From the NCBI RefSeq assembly GCF_013341275.1, contig NZ_CP054476.1, positions 2,344,988-2,408,987 of the forward strand: DNA of 64,000 nt. The letters are read 5' to 3'. Made by a program: the position numbers and the translations under genes. Below are positions 45,033 through 54,331 of this stretch, piece by piece (the first letter of the stretch is position 1; each line of letters starts with the position of its first letter). The notes below the pieces were generated by a model. That model was not told the origin of the DNA. It did not search any database and saw nothing but the letters and a program-made list of their open reading frames with translations. This DNA comes from Methyloligella sp. GL2. Its GTDB lineage: Bacteria > Pseudomonadota > Alphaproteobacteria > Rhizobiales > Methyloligellaceae.

Positions 45033-46994
45033 CTACGCCGTTTCGCGCTCGGCCGAGGTGATCTGCCGGCGCGTCGCAGGTTTCGGCGCCGATTCTGTCT
45101 CCAGCGGCACGTTCAAATCCACGTAGAGCCCTTCGGGGCGGAATTCCAGCTTGGTCTCGCCGCCGAGATTGTGGCGGATTCCCTTCTCGATCAGCTGAGT
45201 GCCGAAGCCGCCGCCGCCGGGCTGGGGCGGCGGGGCGCTGCCCTTCTCCTTCCAGGTGAGGCGCAAACGCTTGCCGCGGCGGCGCCAGGTCACCTCCAGC
45301 TGGCCCTCGTTCTGAGACAGGGCGCCGTATTTCACCGCATTGGTGGCCAGCTCGTGCAAGGTCATGGCGAAGATCGAGGTGCAGCTCGGCGGCAGCAACA
45401 CGTCCGGCCCCTTCATCACGATCTGCGGCCCGTCCTCCCGGCAATAGGGCTCCAGCTCCCGCTCCACCATGGCTTTCAGGCTGGCGCCGGACCATTGCGA
45501 TTCCAGCAGCAGATCGTGGGCGCGGTGCAGCGCGCGCAAGCGCTCGCCGAGGGTGGCCGCCATGGCCATGGCGGGAGCGCTGTCGGCCTGGCGCAAGCTC
45601 GCCTGCACCAAGGACTGCACGATGGCGAGGGAGTTCTTCACCCGGTGGTTCAGCTCGCCGACCAGCATGGTCTGGCGCTGTGCCGCCCGGCGCGGTTCGG
45701 TCACGTCGCGGAAGATCAGCACCGCGCCGGTGAGCGAGCCGTCGGAGCCGTAGATCGGCGCGCCGACATCCTCCACCGGCAACTCGCTGCCATCCTTGGT
45801 GATCAGCAGGCTGTCGGTCTCGTGCCGCGCCAGACCGCCATTGGTCAGCGCCGCGGTGGCGGGATCGGGCAGCGTCTTGCGGCTCTCCTCGTCGACCACC
45901 CGGAAGATCTTGGAGATATGGCGGCCGCGCGCCTCCTCCTCCATCCACCCGGTCATATCCTCGGCGACCTTGTTGATGATCAGCACCTTGCCGCGGGCAT
46001 CGGTGGCGATCACGCCCTCGCCGATGCTGCTCAAGGTGATCTGCAGCCATTCGCGCTGGCGGCGCAGCTCGTAGAGTGCCTCGTTGCGCACCTCGTCGGC
46101 GCGGCGCACCGCGTTGGTGGTGGTCCAGGAGAAGACGGCAAGCACCACGACGCTCGCCACGGCGAAGAGGGCGAAGCTCGCCGCGCTGTCGTAGAAGCCG
46201 CTAAGCTCGGCCTGATGGGCGAGCCAGCCGGTGACCAGCGGCAAGACCAGGATGCCGGGCAAGAGCCGGCGCAGCATCTCGCCGGCCGGCGAGCGCTCCA
46301 GCACGGCGGCGGCGAGACCGTCATCCGGCGTCGCCGCCAAAAGCCCTACGCCAAGCAGCAGCGCGCTGGCCGCGCCGTCCACCGACAGGGCCGAGAACGG
46401 GAACGGGTGATAGGCGGAGGTGATGCCGTAGGCGTAGCCGGTCAGCACCACCAGCACCTGTACCAGAAGCGCGATGGCGAGAACCTGGCTGAGCCAGGTC
46501 AGGAAGCGGCCGCGGGCGGCGGCGGCCAGCGCCAGGCCAAACAACAGGATCGCCAGGCCGATGCCCAGAGCGAGGCGCTGGGTCTCCTGGGTGTTAAGCG
46601 TGTCGACGACCGGCGTGGCCGGGCTCATCAGCACCTCGTTCAGCCCGGAGCGGAGATCGATCATGTCGTAAAACAGAATCAGGATCGCCACGGCGATGAC
46701 CGGCATCGCCAAAAGCCGCGCGGTCACCCGCAGGACGCGGAAACTGAAGCTAAAGCAGAGCAGCGCCACGCCGGAGAGCACCACGGCTACGGCCGCATCG
46801 GGGCGCATGGTGACCATCTCGCCGGCATAGTCGCGGATGTTCACGTCATCCAGACGCCAGCTCGCCAGCACGGCGGCGCCGATCAAAATGGCGAAAATCG
46901 CGCAGGCGCGCGCCAGGCCGAGCGAGATACGCTTGCCGCGCGGCATAGGCAGGGGAAGATTGATAGGGACGTCAGTCATGGACCCGTCCGCCAT
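45033..46994 (-). CDS. HWE-type membrane sensor histidine kinase with PAS domain
   Basis: Sensor kinase of 653 residues. The N-terminal 290 residues hold about eight hydrophobic segments. A PAS domain starts near residue 320 (ITLSSIGEGVIATDARGKVL, EDMTGW) and ends with the PAC strand GAVLIFRDVTEPRRAAQRQ. The dimerisation box GELNHRVKNSLAIVQSLVQA carries the phospho-accepting His near residue 446; HELATNAVKYGALS is the N-box, LTWKEKG fits the HWE-type WxE and GGGFGTQLIEKG is the G-box. No response regulator gene is adjacent. Signal unknown. Confidence 0.9.
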   Translation of the reverse strand: MADGSMTDVPINLPLPMPRGKRISLGLARACAIFAILIGAAVLASWRLDDVNIRDYAGEMVTMRPDAAVAVVLSGVALLCFSFSFRVLRVTARLLAMPVIAVAILILFYDMIDLRSGLNEVLMSPATPVVDTLNTQETQRLALGIGLAILLFGLALAAAARGRFLTWLSQVLAIALLVQVLVVLTGYAYGITSAYHPFPFSALSVDGAASALLLGVGLLAATPDDGLAAAVLERSPAGEMLRRLLPGILVLPLVTGWLAHQAELSGFYDSAASFALFAVASVVVLAVFSWTTTNAVRRADEVRNEALYELRRQREWLQITLSSIGEGVIATDARGKVLIINKVAEDMTGWMEEEARGRHISKIFRVVDEESRKTLPDPATAALTNGGLARHETDSLLITKDGSELPVEDVGAPIYGSDGSLTGAVLIFRDVTEPRRAAQRQTMLVGELNHRVKNSLAIVQSLVQASLRQADSAPAMAMAATLGERLRALHRAHDLLLESQWSGASLKAMVERELEPYCREDGPQIVMKGPDVLLPPSCTSIFAMTLHELATNAVKYGALSQNEGQLEVTWRRRGKRLRLTWKEKGSAPPPQPGGGGFGTQLIEKGIRHNLGGETKLEFRPEGLYVDLNVPLETESAPKPATRRQITSAERETA

Positions 46995-47174
46995 TTCCGT
47001 GTAGGGCGCAAGGCGTGAGCCCCGCCCGGCGCCGGCATAAAACCGGATCGAAGAAGTCTACACCGCCAGCTGATGCTATAGCGTTCATCGGTGACAAGAG
47101 CATTTCGCTTAAAAGCCGGACCGGAAACAATGGGGCGCGCCGCCACAGCGCCCGTCAGCTTGGGAGAGTAAGAA

Positions 47175-48584
47175 ATGTCCGCAGAAGACATCGTGGAAAC
47201 GCGGGTCGAAACCGACGCCTTCGGACCCATCGAGGTGCCCGCCGACCGGTATTGGGGCGCGCAGACCCAGCGCTCGCGCCAGAATTTCAAAATCGGCGAC
47301 GAGACCATGCCGCTGCCGCTGATCCGCGCCCTGGCGCTGGTCAAGAAGGCCGCCGCGCTCACCAATATGGAACTCGGGCGCCTGGACGAGAAACTCGCCC
47401 ACGCCATCGCCGCAGCAGCAGATGAAGTCATCGACGGCAAGCTCGACTCCCATTTCCCCCTGGTGGTCTGGCAAACCGGATCCGGCACCCAGTCCAACAT
47501 GAATATGAATGAGGTGATTGCCAATCGCGCAAGCGAGATGCTCGGCGGCGGCCTCGGCAGCAAATCCCCCATTCACCCCAACGATCATGTCAATCTCGGA
47601 CAATCGTCCAACGACACGTTTCCGACCGCGATGCATATCGCGGCGGCCTCGGAGATCGCTTACGCGCTCGACCCTGCCCTGGCGCATCTCTTGGAGGCCC
47701 TGAAAGCCAAGGCCGAGGCTTTCAGGGATATCATCAAGATCGGCCGAACTCACATGCAGGATGCGACGCCGTTAACGCTAGGCCAGGAATTCGGCGGCTA
47801 TGCGGCACAAATCGCCAGCGGTATCGAGCGGATGAAGCATTCGCTCTACGGGCTGTACCAGCTGGCGCAGGGCGGCACGGCGGTCGGCACCGGGCTGAAC
47901 TCCCATCCGAAGTTCGCGGAGATGTTCGCCGCCAAGGTGGCCGAGCTCTCCGGCCTGCCCTTCAAGACCGCGCCCAACAAGTTCGAGGCGCTGGCCGGCA
48001 ACGATGCCTATGTCGCCGCCCACGGGGCGCTCAACACCGTGGCGGTGGCGATGTTCAAGATCGCCAACGACGTCCGGCTTCTGGGCTCAGGGCCGCGCTC
48101 CGGTCTCGGCGAGTTGAAGCTGCCGGAAAACGAGCCGGGCTCGTCGATCATGCCGGGCAAGGTGAACCCGACCCAGTGCGAGGCGGTTACCATGGTCGCC
48201 ACCAAGGTGATGGGCAATCAGACCACCGTCAGCTTCGCCGGCAGCCAGGGGCATTTCGAGCTCAACGTGTTCAAGCCGGTGATGGCCTACGCCATGCTGC
48301 AATCGATCCGGCTGATCGGCGATGTCGCCATCAGCTTCACCGATAATTGCGTTGCCGGGATCGAGCCAAACCTGGAGCGGATCGCCGAGCATATGGGCCG
48401 CTCCTTGATGCTGGTCACCGCGCTCGCCCCGCATATCGGCTACGACAAGGCGAGCGAGATCGCCAAAGCGGCGCATAAGAACGGCACCACCTTGAAGGAG
48501 GAAGCCGCCCGTCTCGGCTATGTCGAGGAGGCCGAGTTCGACCGGCTGGTGCGGCCCGAAGATATGATCGCGCCGAAGGCGTAA
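47175..48584 (+). CDS. fumC: class II fumarate hydratase
   Basis: Iron-independent fumarase, 469 residues, of the TCA cycle. [57 protein letters not shown] and the signature [16 protein letters not shown] are all present. GGGAGAGTAAGA precedes the ATG. A small RHH gene follows 15 bp later. Confidence 0.97.
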   Translation: MSAEDIVETRVETDAFGPIEVPADRYWGAQTQRSRQNFKIGDETMPLPLIRALALVKKAAALTNMELGRLDEKLAHAIAAAADEVIDGKLDSHFPLVVWQTGSGTQSNMNMNEVIANRASEMLGGGLGSKSPIHPNDHVNLGQSSNDTFPTAMHIAAASEIAYALDPALAHLLEALKAKAEAFRDIIKIGRTHMQDATPLTLGQEFGGYAAQIASGIERMKHSLYGLYQLAQGGTAVGTGLNSHPKFAEMFAAKVAELSGLPFKTAPNKFEALAGNDAYVAAHGALNTVAVAMFKIANDVRLLGSGPRSGLGELKLPENEPGSSIMPGKVNPTQCEAVTMVATKVMGNQTTVSFAGSQGHFELNVFKPVMAYAMLQSIRLIGDVAISFTDNCVAGIEPNLERIAEHMGRSLMLVTALAPHIGYDKASEIAKAAHKNGTTLKEEAARLGYVEEAEFDRLVRPEDMIAPKA

Positions 48585-48599
48585 GGCTTAAGGCGTCCC

Positions 48600-48812
48600 G
48601 TGTCCTCAAAACGCTCCATCACCATTGCCGGGCACCGCACCAGCGTGTCGGTGGAGGATCCGTTTTGGGAGGCGCTGAACGAGATCGCCGAGACCCGCGC
48701 CACGTCGGTGGCGAGCCTGGTGGCCTCGATCGACGAGACCCGCGGGGAGCAGAGCCTCTCCGCGGCGATCCGGGCTTTCGTGCTGAACGAGGCCCGCGCG
48801 CGGCCCGCATGA
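48600..48812 (+). CDS. ribbon-helix-helix domain protein
   Basis: Protein of 70 residues that begins at a GTG. KRSITIAGHRTSVSVEDPFW forms the beta strand and start of the first helix, EALNEIAETRATSVASLVAS the helix pair, then LSAAIRAFVLNEA. This fits the RHH_4 family of small alphaproteobacterial proteins. It may bind DNA; the target is unknown. It is probably co-transcribed with fumC and converges with the AsmA gene 8 bp away. Confidence 0.82.
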   Translation: MSSKRSITIAGHRTSVSVEDPFWEALNEIAETRATSVASLVASIDETRGEQSLSAAIRAFVLNEARARPA

Positions 48813-48819
48813 AGGCCGC

Positions 48820-51800
48820 TTAGCCGCGACCGCCGAAGATGGGAATGCCGCGCTTCCAGTCGTCGCGGGCGGGCTCCGGCCGCCGCCGGCGCACAGGAGC
48901 AGGCGGTGGCGGCGCCAGCTCTTCCTGCCCGTTCTCGCCGGTCATCGCCGCGGTGGGATCGGTCCAGCCTTCGCCGAAGGGCGAACGCTCGGGGATTGGC
49001 GGCGGTGCGTCGCTTGGGGCGACCGCCGCGCCGCGATCCGGCCGCTGCGGGGGCGGCGCCGGATTGTTCTGAGGCTGGGGCGGCTTGCGGCCGCCGGTCA
49101 CGTCGAGATTCTCCAGCCGCTCGACATCCTCCTGCATACGGTGAACGGTGAAGTAGCTCTCGATCGCCTTGGTGCCGATCTGCGGCGCGATCGTTGGCGC
49201 GCGCTCCAGCGGGCCGGCCAGCACCATGGTGAGCGGCGGCAAATCCTTGGCCGCCGGATCGGTCAGCCGCATCTTCCATTCGCTGTCGAGGCGGAGGCTG
49301 GCGAGCGCCAGATAGCCGGAAATATCGGTGGCGGCTTGCGGTCCGTCGAGCGTGCCCTTGTCGAGCCGCAGCACGCCGTTGGCGATCTCGAATTTGAGGC
49401 TGGTGGCGCGGAAGTGAAAGCCGCCCTGCTTCAGCTCGGCGCGCAGCGTCTCGGCGAGCGCACCGACCTTCTCTTCGTTGACCTTGTTCTGATCGGTCCT
49501 GGCGGCGCCCGCGATCATGCGCTGCAGCGCGGCCGGATCAAAGCTGAGAATTTCGCCGGGGCGGAAGGTGATCATGCCCTTGCCGCTCAGGCCCGCCACC
49601 AGGCCGGGCGGGCTCAAACCTTCGCCGGAGACCGTCATGTTGACGCCGAAGACACTCTTGGCCAGCGGCTCGCCGGCGATGGCCGTGGTGGCCTCGGAGA
49701 GCTTGGCCGCGGCGAGCTCGGCGCGGGCGTCGAGATGCACGCCCTGCCCCCGCGGGGTCAGCTTGCCGGAGGCGGCAAAGATGCCGCCGAACAGCTTGCC
49801 CTTGAGCGCGGAGATGGTCAGCCCACCGGCGCTGGCATCGGCCTTAAACTGGGCGCTCTGCAGGGGAAAGGCGCTGCCCATGCTCAAGGTCTTGCTGTGT
49901 AGATTGAGATGGGCGTTCAGCCCTGCGAGGGAGTCCAACGCAAAGCCGCGCACCGGCCAGACATCGGCCTTGCCGGCGATGACGGTGCCGAGCATCTCCT
50001 CGGTGGAGGCGGTGCGTTCCCAGGCAATCAGCAGCCCCAACAGGCCTGGGAGCGAGGCGGTCTCGGTATCGGCATCGAGGAAGATCTCGGTGCCTTGATC
50101 GCGGAACAGCACATGGGCCTTTCCGCTCACCGGCTGGCCGCCGAGGGTGCCCTCAATGGGGGCGAAATGCAGCTCGTCGGCGGTCTTCTTCACGGTCGCG
50201 GCGAGATCGGCGCTGAGGCCTTCGGCGCTCGGCGGCAGCTCGAACCCGGCCAGCGCCACCAGCAGCCCGGCATTCCCGGTCCGGGTGCGGAGCTTGCCGT
50301 CGAGGAAAAGCTGGCTCTCTTTCAGGCTTCCCGTCCCCTCGAAGCGCGCCGAGACGGGCCCCCGGAGCGACAGGCTCCCGGTCACGGATTTCTCCGGCAC
50401 GCCTTTCAGCGCGATTTGGAGCCGGCTGGTGTTCGGCGTTTCGCTCGCTGAACTTCCAACGCCCTTTGCGGCGCGGGCAAAGCGGCGGTCGACCTCCTCG
50501 GCGCTCAGGCTGGGAACCAGCAGGCTGATCAGCATCTTGCTGTCGGCGCCGTCGATGGTGCCGTCCACATCGAGATCGGCGGCTTGCAGATCCTCCACGT
50601 CGCCGAGCAGCGTGGCACGCAAGGCGACATCGGCGCCTTTGGCGGTGCCGGATATATCGGCGCTGGCCCGGCTCGCCTCGCCCTCGCGCGTGGCGGACAG
50701 CGCGATATTCAGATCCATCGGTGCCATGGCCGGCAGATAGTTGGTGCTGAGCTGCTCGGGCAGGCCGAGCAGAGTCGCCAGCGCCATCACGCTTTCTGGC
50801 TTTTGCCCGTTGAGGCTGAAGCGAACCTCGCCGACGGGCTGCTCGCTGAGGGCATCGATATGGCCCTTGCCCTGCAAGGCAACGGCGCCGGGCGCGGCAA
50901 AGTCGAGACGGCTGATATCGAGCCGGTCGCCGGCATAGTTGAAATTGGCTTCCAGCGCGCCGCCCGGGGTATCGGGCATCAACAGCTCGCCGACCTGCAG
51001 GGAGATATGCGCCTCGTCATTGCGGAACGCGGCGAGCGAGAACGGGCCTGCGTTCTTCGCCGGCGTCGCGCCCTGCTTCTTCGCGCCGCCACCGGAGAGC
51101 ACCTGCCAGACGCCGCCCTCCCCCATCACGTCGCGGAGGTCGAGCCGGTTGCTGTCGAGGGTGAGATAAAGCACGCGCTTGTCGCCGGAATGGAAGCGCA
51201 GCGCCCCGCCGAAGCCGGTGCCGCTCACCTCGCCCTTGATGGCAGAGAGCTGGATGTCGTCGGCGGCGATCTGTGCATCGGCGGCGACGGAGAAGCCTTC
51301 CGAGGCGACCGGGCCGGCAAAGCCCCGCTCACCGATAGCCCAGCGAGTCACGGTGGCGAGCTTCTTGCCGGATAGCTTCATCTTTCCGGTGAAGGACGAT
51401 GCGCCCTCGGCGCGGGCGATCACCCCTTGCGCCTCGATGCGGCTCTCGCCGGGCAGCCCGGCAGTTAGATGGTCCAGGCGCAGGCTGCCGTCCTGCTGCG
51501 AGGCCAGCGCCAGATCGACGCCGGTGACCAGGTCGCCGCCGAGGCTCGCCTGCTCGATCTTCACATCGAGATCGGCGCTCTGAAAGCGGCCGGCCTCGCC
51601 GAACACCACGCCAAGCAGCTTGCCAAGAGCAACGGCGGGAGTCGGTGCAGCCTGCCCCTTCTTGGCCAGCAGCAGACTGTCGAGATCCACCCAGCGGGCG
51701 GCAATTTCTCCCCTGGCGGTGAGCGGCCCGGCATAATCGAGCGCCAGCTTGCCCTTCATGGTCTGGGACCGGCCGCCGGAATGGATCGACAGAGTGAAGG

Positions 51801-52704
51801 GATCGAGCCTGGCGCTGGCCAGATCGGCGACCAGCTCGCCTTTCAGATCGATCACCTTGCCGGCGGCGCCGTTCGCGGATGTGCCGTTGCCGCTTCCCGG
51901 TGCCTCTGGCGCCTCCACTGCCGGCATGGCGCCACTTTGACTTGCGCCCTGTTGAGGCACGCGGCGGGCGGTGAGATTACCCTCATAGCGCGGGCGATCG
52001 CCAAGCCCGGAGACCACGCCGTCGAGCAGCACGGCGGTGTCGGTCTGCAAATCGCGCAAGGTCGATTTCAGGCGGAAGCTGCCGGCCTCGCCCGCCGCGC
52101 CGGTGGAAAAGCGCAGCTCTTGCGGCTTGCCGCCGGTCTCGTAGGTGAGCGCCACCTTATAGGGCCCCTGCAGCGAGCCGGCGCTGGCCTGGCCTTGCAC
52201 CTTGTCCAGGATCAGCGCCTCCTCGCCCTCTCGTGCGATCTCGATGCGCCCGCCGGTGACGGTGACGGCATCGAAGGCGATGCGGCGCGGGCCGAAGCGG
52301 AGTTGCTCGGCGCCCGCGCCGATATCCTCCCAATTGCCGATCCCGTCGGCACCGATATTCAGCCGCAGCACCGGCGCGGTGATGTTCAGGGTCTGGGCCT
52401 CGATAGCGCCGCGCATCAGCGCGCCGATATTCAAGGTCGCCTCGATCGATTGGGTCTTGAGGAAGGGCTGCGCCAGATCGCCGTTGCGATCGGCCACGCT
52501 GACCTCGTCGAAGCGGAGCTCCGGCACGGGGAGCAGCTCCAGATGCACCGGCCCTTCGACCTTCACGGTGCGGCCGAGCAGCTTCGTCGCCTGGGCTTCC
52601 AGCACCGGGCGGTAATCGTTGAAGTCGACGAAATACGGAATTGCGAACAGCGCGCTCAGCGCCAAGATCAGCAAAGCCGCCAGGGTGAGTAAGAACGAGT
52701 TCAC
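48820..52704 (-). CDS. AsmA-family inner-membrane protein
   Basis: Large protein of 1294 residues with one N-terminal membrane anchor (LLTLAALLILALSALFAIPY) followed by FVDFNDYRPVLEAQATKLLG and GPVHLELLPVPELRFDEVSV, the standard AsmA start. The body is long beta-rich periplasmic sequence, now thought to form a lipid-conducting groove. Near the C-terminus GLSGKGMITFRPGEILSFDP is the AsmA_2 motif; the last 90 residues are Pro/Arg-rich and disordered. Start is a GTG. Single gene. Confidence 0.93.
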   Translation of the reverse strand: MNSFLLTLAALLILALSALFAIPYFVDFNDYRPVLEAQATKLLGRTVKVEGPVHLELLPVPELRFDEVSVADRNGDLAQPFLKTQSIEATLNIGALMRGAIEAQTLNITAPVLRLNIGADGIGNWEDIGAGAEQLRFGPRRIAFDAVTVTGGRIEIAREGEEALILDKVQGQASAGSLQGPYKVALTYETGGKPQELRFSTGAAGEAGSFRLKSTLRDLQTDTAVLLDGVVSGLGDRPRYEGNLTARRVPQQGASQSGAMPAVEAPEAPGSGNGTSANGAAGKVIDLKGELVADLASARLDPFTLSIHSGGRSQTMKGKLALDYAGPLTARGEIAARWVDLDSLLLAKKGQAAPTPAVALGKLLGVVFGEAGRFQSADLDVKIEQASLGGDLVTGVDLALASQQDGSLRLDHLTAGLPGESRIEAQGVIARAEGASSFTGKMKLSGKKLATVTRWAIGERGFAGPVASEGFSVAADAQIAADDIQLSAIKGEVSGTGFGGALRFHSGDKRVLYLTLDSNRLDLRDVMGEGGVWQVLSGGGAKKQGATPAKNAGPFSLAAFRNDEAHISLQVGELLMPDTPGGALEANFNYAGDRLDISRLDFAAPGAVALQGKGHIDALSEQPVGEVRFSLNGQKPESVMALATLLGLPEQLSTNYLPAMAPMDLNIALSATREGEASRASADISGTAKGADVALRATLLGDVEDLQAADLDVDGTIDGADSKMLISLLVPSLSAEEVDRRFARAAKGVGSSASETPNTSRLQIALKGVPEKSVTGSLSLRGPVSARFEGTGSLKESQLFLDGKLRTRTGNAGLLVALAGFELPPSAEGLSADLAATVKKTADELHFAPIEGTLGGQPVSGKAHVLFRDQGTEIFLDADTETASLPGLLGLLIAWERTASTEEMLGTVIAGKADVWPVRGFALDSLAGLNAHLNLHSKTLSMGSAFPLQSAQFKADASAGGLTISALKGKLFGGIFAASGKLTPRGQGVHLDARAELAAAKLSEATTAIAGEPLAKSVFGVNMTVSGEGLSPPGLVAGLSGKGMITFRPGEILSFDPAALQRMIAGAARTDQNKVNEEKVGALAETLRAELKQGGFHFRATSLKFEIANGVLRLDKGTLDGPQAATDISGYLALASLRLDSEWKMRLTDPAAKDLPPLTMVLAGPLERAPTIAPQIGTKAIESYFTVHRMQEDVERLENLDVTGGRKPPQPQNNPAPPPQRPDRGAAVAPSDAPPPIPERSPFGEGWTDPTAAMTGENGQEELAPPPPAPVRRRRPEPARDDWKRGIPIFGGRG

Positions 52705-52936
52705 GGAAATCCCGACCTTAAGGGCGTCGAAGCCAGTTCTCGCATGGTTCGGGGTCGCGCGCCCCGCGCGTCCCGGGCAGCCGCCTTTCTAGCGCGCCCG
52801 CCCTATTCTGCCATTCTATCGCAAACTGTTCACCCGGCGGCGGCGATATTCGCGCCGAAGGCGCTGTTTTTGTGGCAAACCGGGGCTCCGCGCCCGTTCC
52901 GCGGCAGCCTCAAGGACCGCCGGGGCCGCTATCGGC

Positions 52937-53611
52937 TCAGCTCCAGACCGAATCGACCACGGCGGCGTAATGGAAACTCGCCGCGGTGAGCACGAAAACG
53001 TGCCAGATCGCCCGCTGATAGGGGATCCGCGAGAGGTGGAAGACAACCCCCACCGTATAGAGCAAGCCGCCGATCATGAGCAGCACCGCGACCCGGGCGG
53101 AGATCGCCTCGGTCAGCGGATACCACACCGCCAGCACGGCCCAGCCCTGCACCAGATAGAGCGCGACGGAGACGCCGTCGAGATAGCGCGGCGCGGTCAG
53201 CCGGATGACGATGCCAAGCGCGGCAATGATCCAGACCACCGAGAGCAGGATCAGGCCCGAAGGCGCATCCAGCTTCATCACCGCGAACGGCGTATAGGTG
53301 CCGGCGATCATCAGGAAGATGGCGGCATGGTCGAGGCGGTGGAACACCTCTTTCAGCTTCGGCCGGACGATCAGGTGATATCCGGCCGAGCAGCTGAAGC
53401 AGGTCACCAGCGCCAGCCCGTAGATCGTCAGGCTGACCACCCAGAGCACGGTCTGGGATTTCACGCCGACAATCAGCAGGCCGAACAGCGCGACGAGGCT
53501 GGCGGCGACGCCGATGACATGCACGCAGCCATCGGCGATCCGTTCGCCCAGACGCTGTTGCGGCACCGCATTTGCGGGGCTCTGCTTCAGACTTGCCAAT
53601 AGCTTTGGCAT
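52937..53611 (-). CDS. hemolysin III / PAQR family membrane protein
   Basis: Integral membrane protein of 224 residues with seven hydrophobic segments. GERIADGCVHVIGVAASLVA, CSAGYHLI, FHRLDHAAIFLMIAGTYTPF and the C-terminal FHYAAVVDSVWS carry the Ser/His/Asp zinc-site residues of the PAQR fold. Despite the name, no haemolytic role is implied; relatives may be hydrolases acting in membrane lipid homeostasis. Confidence 0.92.
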   Translation of the reverse strand: MPKLLASLKQSPANAVPQQRLGERIADGCVHVIGVAASLVALFGLLIVGVKSQTVLWVVSLTIYGLALVTCFSCSAGYHLIVRPKLKEVFHRLDHAAIFLMIAGTYTPFAVMKLDAPSGLILLSVVWIIAALGIVIRLTAPRYLDGVSVALYLVQGWAVLAVWYPLTEAISARVAVLLMIGGLLYTVGVVFHLSRIPYQRAIWHVFVLTAASFHYAAVVDSVWS

Positions 53612-53728
53612 TTCACCTTCGAACGCGAATTACCTTCGTCGGCATCACGTTACGGCGGCGTGTGGCGAGTATGAGGCAAGCCGGTGGCGCTTATTGTCCT
53701 AGTTTCGGCGTGCGGAAGAGGTCTTGCG

Positions 53729-54109
53729 TCAGTTGCCGCAGGCGACCGAACCGGAGGTGCAGACATACGGCACCACCACGCCCGGCCAGCACTGGGTGTA
53801 GGTCTTGGAGGTCACCACGTCGGGCTTGATCAGGATTTCCGGCGGCACCACGGGGCGCACGGCCTTCCAGAACGGATCGGGCTTCACCTTGCGGGCGCGC
53901 ATGGTGACATAGCTCCAGCCGCGGCGCTTGCGGGTGGCCTCGGCGACCTCCTTGGCATTGGCCTGGGAGGCGATGACGGCCTCCCTCGGCGTGGAGGCGC
54001 TATTGGTGGCGCGAATGAGCTCGCAGCCGGCGAAGGCAGGCGCGGCGTCGAGCCCGGCCAAGGCAACGAGGCCAAAGACAAGAAATGCGATTTTTGTAGC
54101 GTTTTTCAT
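53729..54109 (-). CDS. small secreted protein of unknown function
   Basis: Protein of 126 residues with a signal peptide (IAFLVFGLVALAGLDAAPAFA). The mature part has one Cys near the N-terminus (GCELIRATN) and a C-terminal group (YTQCWPGVVVPYVCTSGSVACGN) that could form disulfides. The middle is basic. No family recognised. A longer frame extends upstream, but the signal peptide fixes the start. Confidence 0.7.
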   Translation of the reverse strand: MKNATKIAFLVFGLVALAGLDAAPAFAGCELIRATNSASTPREAVIASQANAKEVAEATRKRRGWSYVTMRARKVKPDPFWKAVRPVVPPEILIKPDVVTSKTYTQCWPGVVVPYVCTSGSVACGN

Positions 54110-54331
54110 TGATCCCCCAGGTCTCAACAACGCGATGAGAAGAAGCGCGGCCGACACCAAATCGCGGCGCGGCCGGCGTGACTTTACGAAAATTGCAGCA
54201 GCTGACCAGTGTTGAGAAGCCACAATCCGCCACAAGTTTTTGGCGGATTGCCCGGCACCCGTGGCGCATAGTCCCGCTTATGGTGCGGTGTCCTTTTTTG
54301 CGCCCTTCGGCGTGCTATATCTCCCAGCATC

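Noticed and set aside
45171..47018. 615-residue plus-strand open frame
   Set aside because: Antisense to the sensor kinase gene.
52705..52936. Small open frames between the AsmA and hemolysin III genes
   Set aside because: Short, Arg/Pro-rich and without starts supported by a ribosome binding site.
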